The notes beneath the pieces were generated by a model. It was not told the DNA's origin, did no database searches, and saw nothing but the letters and a program-made list of their open reading frames with translations. A program made the position numbers and the translations under genes. Shown piece after piece: positions 59,691-64,000 of a stretch of DNA of 64,000 nt (position 1 is the stretch's first letter; each line of letters begins with the position of its first letter). Source of the stretch: Polytrichum commune (taxonomy: Eukaryota > Streptophyta > Polytrichopsida > Polytrichales > Polytrichaceae); contig OX485803.1 in assembly GCA_950295325.1 (NCBI GenBank), forward strand, positions 67,719,554-67,783,553, written 5' to 3'.

Positions 59691-61390
59691 CTCTTTACCT
59701 TATACCGTAGCACCATAGCTGGTTCGTGCACCTCAAAACGAATATTTATTTATTTATTGAAAAATAAGGTTCGTCAACGAAAAATATAATTTATGCAATT
59801 TCGTCAATCCTATGATTTTGAAAAGATTAATTCATTTTTTCGTTAAGGTCCAGTAGTTGTGCAAGTAGGTTGTTGTTTTTTTCATTCATTCGTGGCGGCT
59901 TCTTGGCCTTAGACCTAAGTATCCACCTTAACTTTACTTAGTGCGGCTCTTGTTCGTCTTTGCACAATGTATGTGTTAGGTCTTTGTATGTATTTGCACT
60001 TTGATATGTGTGAGAAGAGTGTTAGAAATGACACCAAAACAATGACGGGTTGATTTTTCTTTTATCCCTATTAGCAAGGAAGAGAGGGAGATGGGTATAG
60101 AGAGAGAGTTTGCTCCTCTTTGTGAAATAACAAAGCATCACAACATCAGAAGCATTAGAATTGATTCAGACACAAGTGTTCTAGAGGAGAGATTTGCCAC
60201 CCGGGGCTCCCTCAACGACACCTTGAGCAAAAACAGTAAGAATAACAAGGCTCCAGATAAATTGAATAAGTCTGTTCGTACATGTGTGCTAACAATCTCT
60301 AGCCTTACAAAAAATTCTTTGATGAAAGACATCAAAAGGCTAAACAAGATTGCACACATAAGAGGCTGGGACCCTAACCTCACCGTTGGCAACAAACATT
60401 GTGCAAAACCTTTTTTAATTTAAACGCACATGCAAGCACGTTGCTAGTCCTCTTTGTGAAATAATAAATCTCAGTTCATTAATCAGAAGCATCATCAAAA
60501 GTGATCTCGAAACAAGCGTTCTAAAGGGAGTGTTGACATTCCAGGCTGATCCCTACTAAGAATAATGCACTCCATATCAACGCACATATCCAAGCCGAGA
60601 CGTTAAGCATATCTATCAAACAATTTAGAGGTTGACAAGTTGGAGATCGAACAAGTGCTCAAACATATCTTGTGCTCGTATGGAAAATCCTTCGATGAAA
60701 AGTAAAGATCCTTGATTACATTGCAGGAAACAAACTTACAAAAGAACACACACAAAAAACAAGGATGCCAGCATCCAAAGCTCCACATATCTAATCACAA
60801 CCATTTTCCAGATGAAAGAGTCCCTATGCATTCCTACAAGTGGGCACATATGCTGCTAATGAAAACAAAAAGTGGCAACAACATGTGTTAATGACCATGT
60901 AGATGAACAATAAATATCTCTACTTAAATATCAACTAGCAATTACATCAAAAGATCATTCAAGCATATGAGAAGGTGGCGAGTGAAAACCTCGGGAATTA
61001 GCTCATGCCCTTATCCCCTAACGAATGAGAACAACATGATTTGCAAATATAAAAGCATAAGAACGATGGTTAGGTATAGGTTGGTAGAGTTGTTCCCCAT
61101 GTAGAAGCCTTTGGGTCTCTTCGTCCTCATGAGCCCATCCTCTAGATAGATAGATAGATAGAAACTCTGATCCCTGGGGTAGGGGCCGGCGTGAATAAAG
61201 TGTCCGTTCGTAATGCCAATAACCCGATGCCCACAGGACAAAGGGAAATTGGGGCTATACTACTCTCCCCTTTCGAGGATGGACACTATAGTAGCCAGAA
61301 ACCGAATAAAGAAAGCTAGCTGCAGCTGGCAGCCGTTTACTGTTGTTTTGTTGGTGTTATAAGGTGTGATTTTGTGGCGTTGGTGTTTGC
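59691..61390. repeat. Intergenic DNA with a duplicated segment
   Basis: Segments at 60107-60190 and 60445-60530 are related (CCTCTTTGTGAAATAA, ATCAGAAGCAT, ACAAG(T/C)GTTCTA), an old direct duplication about 340 bp apart. The first lies in a 110-codon frame of unknown identity (60091-60423). A short (GATA)n run is at 61143-61161. No gene is supportable. Confidence 0.45.
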
Positions 61391-61427
61391 CAAGTCATGT
61401 TTCCTCGGTTGGTTGAGGGTGGATGTT

Positions 61428-61760
61428 ATCAGAGACTATGCATCAAGTTCGTTGTTTCAAGAGCAAATTTCCTAACCACTTTGCGTTCACACTTGAACGT
61501 TACTAGTTCTTGGGTGTATTTGGTTCTATCTTTGGTCCATTCTATATTAATGTGGATGTTAACTATAGTTATGCGTTACTAGTTATTGGTCTATTTGGTC
61601 TTTTCTATTTTTGCTCTATTCTATTTTAATATGGATGTTAACTATAGTTATACGTTACTAGGTCTTGGTCTATTTGGTCCTTTCAATTTTTGGTCCATTC
61701 CATTTTAATGTGGATGTTATCCATTCGAAGTTAATGTGGATGTTAACTATAGTTACACAT
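61428..61760 (+). repeat. Dispersed repeat with ~80-bp triplication
   Basis: 61428-61580 matches 42411-42567 in opposite orientation. The end part is repeated three times (starting near 61498, 61574 and 61652), each with GTTACTAG, TATTTGGT and ATGTGGATGTTAACTATAGT. The third copy contains an extra partial repeat. Confidence 0.75.
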
Positions 61761-62058
61761 ATATAGTTACATATATTATATGTATCTAGTCAAGTATGTT
61801 TGTTTCTTAAAGATATTTGAAACTACCACTTGAAAGGAGTCTTGACTCATAGTTGTATATAATATATAAGCCCTAGGTTTGGGTGAAACATGCCTCTTCA
61901 ACCTCATTATTGTGATATTCGCCTTCGAATCTTTTGTTCTTGTGTCTACTCCATTACTGTTTTTTGCTTTTGTAATCTGTTGTAAGTGTTTTTTCCATAT
62001 TTATTTGTTTTATTCATTTATAGAAAAATCAAATTGATACCTTAATAGTTGACTTACT

Positions 62059-63137
62059 ATGGAGTATAAGTGTGATGTATGTAATAGAATAATGAAATCT
62101 CAAGCACAGCTTGAGTTTCATTGTAAATCTAAAAAACATACTAAAATGATTGTTGAATCCACATTATATGATACTAAAAATGTTACAATCTCAGATGAGG
62201 TTGTAATACAAAAATTTCGATCACAAGGAGTTTCAATTCCAATTGGAATTCGCCATGTGATCTATGTATCTAAAAATGTGGATTTTTTAGATGCCTTCAC
62301 TGAAATCACTACTTCTGTAATTTTGGTTGAAAATGAAAAAGTAGTGGCAATTATTGATTTCAATTTTTTTTCAAATGAATTGATAAACATATTGACCAAT
62401 GAATGTAGTATATTATATACTGCAGGAGAAATAGTAGAGATATGGTGGAGATATGGTTGTTTTTTATGGAGAAATTGCTATGCTGAAGGATTTGGCATGT
62501 ATAAGCAAACTAATAGAAAAGGTAGGGAAAAAAATATGAAAATTTCAGCTGCAGATTTGAACACACTAAGTGCGCGAACAACGATTAGAGTATTCGACGT
62601 GTTGAAAATTCAAATGTCATCTTGGATTAAAGATTTGGAAAATTTAGTTTCGAAAAAGTTGGGGACATTGTGGGGTCGTATTGGATATACTTCATTCACA
62701 ACGATGAATGTGATAGAGAACTATTGGTCTCCTGACCATATAGATGACAAAGATGGAAGTTCCGGATTTATATTTTGGGTCCATGAAGGTAATTTCCAAT
62801 CACAGAATTTATTTTAAAACTGATATAAAAGTATGTCATCGTATGTTATACTAGAAGTTAAAAATGTTGGATTCACTAGTTTCTGTTGTTGTAATTGAAT
62901 TCAACATATTTTGCAGAGATTCCAGACCATTTTCGAATTGAACGGGCACAATTCCGTATGAAAGACTATGGATTATTTTTTCGTCCAACGCGTGGGACTT
63001 TAATATGTTTTTATGCTTAAAAAATAAACCATGGTACAACTGAAAATACGGGGTATAAGCAATATGGAGTTGTCGTCTTAGTAAAGCCTATTGTTTTAAA
63101 AGCAGATTTAAAAGCATTAAAAAAATTGGAATTTTAG
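62059..63137 (+). pseudogene. C2H2 zinc finger + TET/JBP-like 2OG-Fe(II) dioxygenase
   Basis: Exon 62059-62788 joins exon 62917-63137 by a GT-AG intron in phase. Residues 5-27 form a U1/matrin-type C2H2 finger (C-x2-C-x12-H-x5-H: Cys5, Cys8, His21, His27). Around residue 225, FTTMNVIENYWSPDHIDDKD carries an H-x-D motif as in 2OG-Fe(II) oxygenases. After the intron come FRMKDYGLFFRPTRGTLICF and, past an in-frame TAA at 63018, INHGT and YKQYGVVVLVKP, the expected distal His segment. The pattern recalls the TET/JBP-like 2OGFeDO family, whose members oxidise 5-methylpyrimidines in nucleic acid. The family call is from memory. Reading to the TAA gives 277 residues without the distal His, so the product would lack a metal ligand. 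Alternative: a different H-x-D…H oxygenase. Confidence 0.5.
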
Positions 63138-63412
63138 GTACTAGTAGAAAAGTACTAGCACATGTACATGTTAATAGCCATGTTGGGACTGTATTTTCTT
63201 GTGAATTGTTGTTAAATGTCCCTGCATTCATGAGGGTATAGCATCTTGAGTTTTGTGATGATAGGATTAGTTTTCTTAATTCCCATACTGCTTTGTTATG
63301 TCTTTTAGTTCTGAGGACGTGTATGTGGTTATATTTTTACACATATATTATTTATACACCCTACTTGAAGATTAATACATTTTTAATTACTAAAAACCGC
63401 TATTCTTGTTTT
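63138..63412. other. Spacer downstream of the dioxygenase-like gene
   Basis: AT-rich sequence. No gene is seen. Confidence 0.35.
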
Positions 63413-63762
63413 GAGTATGTTTTATCGCTGAGTATGTTTTTTGCAAAAACCGCTATTTATGTAAAAACATTTTACCTCTAAGTATGTTTTTTTGCCAAAA
63501 CCGCTATTTATGTAAAACATTTTGCCTCTAAGTATGTTTTTTGCAAAACCGCTATTTATGTAAAAACGTTTTGCCTCTAAGTATGTTTTTTGCAAAAACC
63601 GCTATTTATGTAAAAACGTTTTGCCTCTAAGTATGTTTTTTGCAAAAACTGCTATTTATGTAAATCATTTTACCTTTGAATATGTTTTTTGCAAAAACCG
63701 CTATTTATGTAAAACATTTTACCTTTGAATATGTTTTTTGCAAAAACTGCTATTTATGTCTT
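63413..63762. repeat. ~50-bp tandem repeat, seven units
   Basis: Units start near 63431, 63481, 63531, 63580, 63630, 63680 and 63729. Each has AGTATGTTTTTTGCAAAAAC, CGCTATTTATGTAAAAAC and TTTTGCCTCTA. The last two units carry TTTGAATATG variants. It is a simple minisatellite. Confidence 0.9.
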
Positions 63763-64000
63763 TATTTGTTTTCTTTGTCTTGGCTCATTTATTCTGTGGG
63801 GATTGCTTGATTGTTTTCTATATGTCTCTTGTGTAGGAGGATTGAGCTAGCAAATTGTATGGCAATAGTGTTTATTGCTTTGAATGTATTTTTAACATTG
63901 TTTTCTGGGATTTTAAATGTTTGTTCAAGTTGTTTCATTGATGGGATGTGCGTGGTTCCTCTAGCTCCTGCTGTTATGACTATAAGTGGGTCTACTTTCC
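63763..64000. other. Right edge of window, nothing recognised
   Basis: Pyrimidine-rich AT sequence without an open frame or repeat that I can assign. Confidence 0.35.

Overview
The window looks like nuclear DNA of a land plant. The support is a six-exon 40S ribosomal protein S11 gene with plant-like GT-AG introns, plant-type CACTA, hAT and Stowaway-like elements, TTTAGGG-type motifs, and a Ty3/gypsy retroelement primed by initiator-Met tRNA. A kinase-TPR fusion gene and a zinc-finger / 2OG-Fe(II) dioxygenase-like gene made me think of a bryophyte or other seedless plant. That is inference from memory of the families, not proof.

Positions 1 to about 35.6 kb form a transposon compartment with higher GC. 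It holds a tandem pair (about 3.95-11.1 kb and 11.1-23.65 kb) of a minus-strand, multi-exon CACTA (En/Spm) accessory gene resembling the Transposase_24 family, ending in a DUF8039-like exon. Seven recognisable exons have the same length in both copies (289, 1437, 81, 75, 702, 260 and 291 nt) and no internal stops. The intron after the 289-nt exon carries a satellite-like array of about 106-bp units in each copy, about 1.2 kb in copy 1 and 5.4 kb in copy 2. Related arrays lie at 1-1285, 13.4-14.1 kb and 30.5-31.1 kb. The copy 2 array is interrupted by a 972-bp solo LTR with a perfect 5-bp target duplication. A TNP2-type CACTA transposase (26.2-30.1 kb) runs on the opposite, plus strand and carries three in-frame stops, each explained by a C-to-T change. 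A 460-codon minus-strand ORF of unknown function lies between possible CACTA termini at 31738 and 35578.

From 35.6 kb rightwards the DNA is AT-rich with sparse genes. In order there are: a 597-bp hAT deletion derivative with perfect 8-bp target duplication; a 175-bp foldback; a Stowaway-like MITE about 200 bp upstream of RPS11; RPS11 (43.46-45.30 kb); a TMEM45/DUF716 membrane protein gene (47.02-48.16 kb); a decayed minus-strand kinase-TPR gene (49.9-52.6 kb, perhaps to 53.1 kb); a truncated Ty3/gypsy fossil (57.08-59.7 kb); small tandem repeats; and a C2H2 zinc finger joined to a TET/JBP-like dioxygenase domain (62.06-63.14 kb), cut by a stop just before its distal histidine. RPS11 and the TMEM45 gene are the only clearly intact host genes.

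The CACTA genes presumably act together, with TNP2 as catalytic transposase and the Transposase_24-like protein as DNA-binding partner. The three minus-strand host genes or remnants and the two plus-strand genes show no shared pathway.
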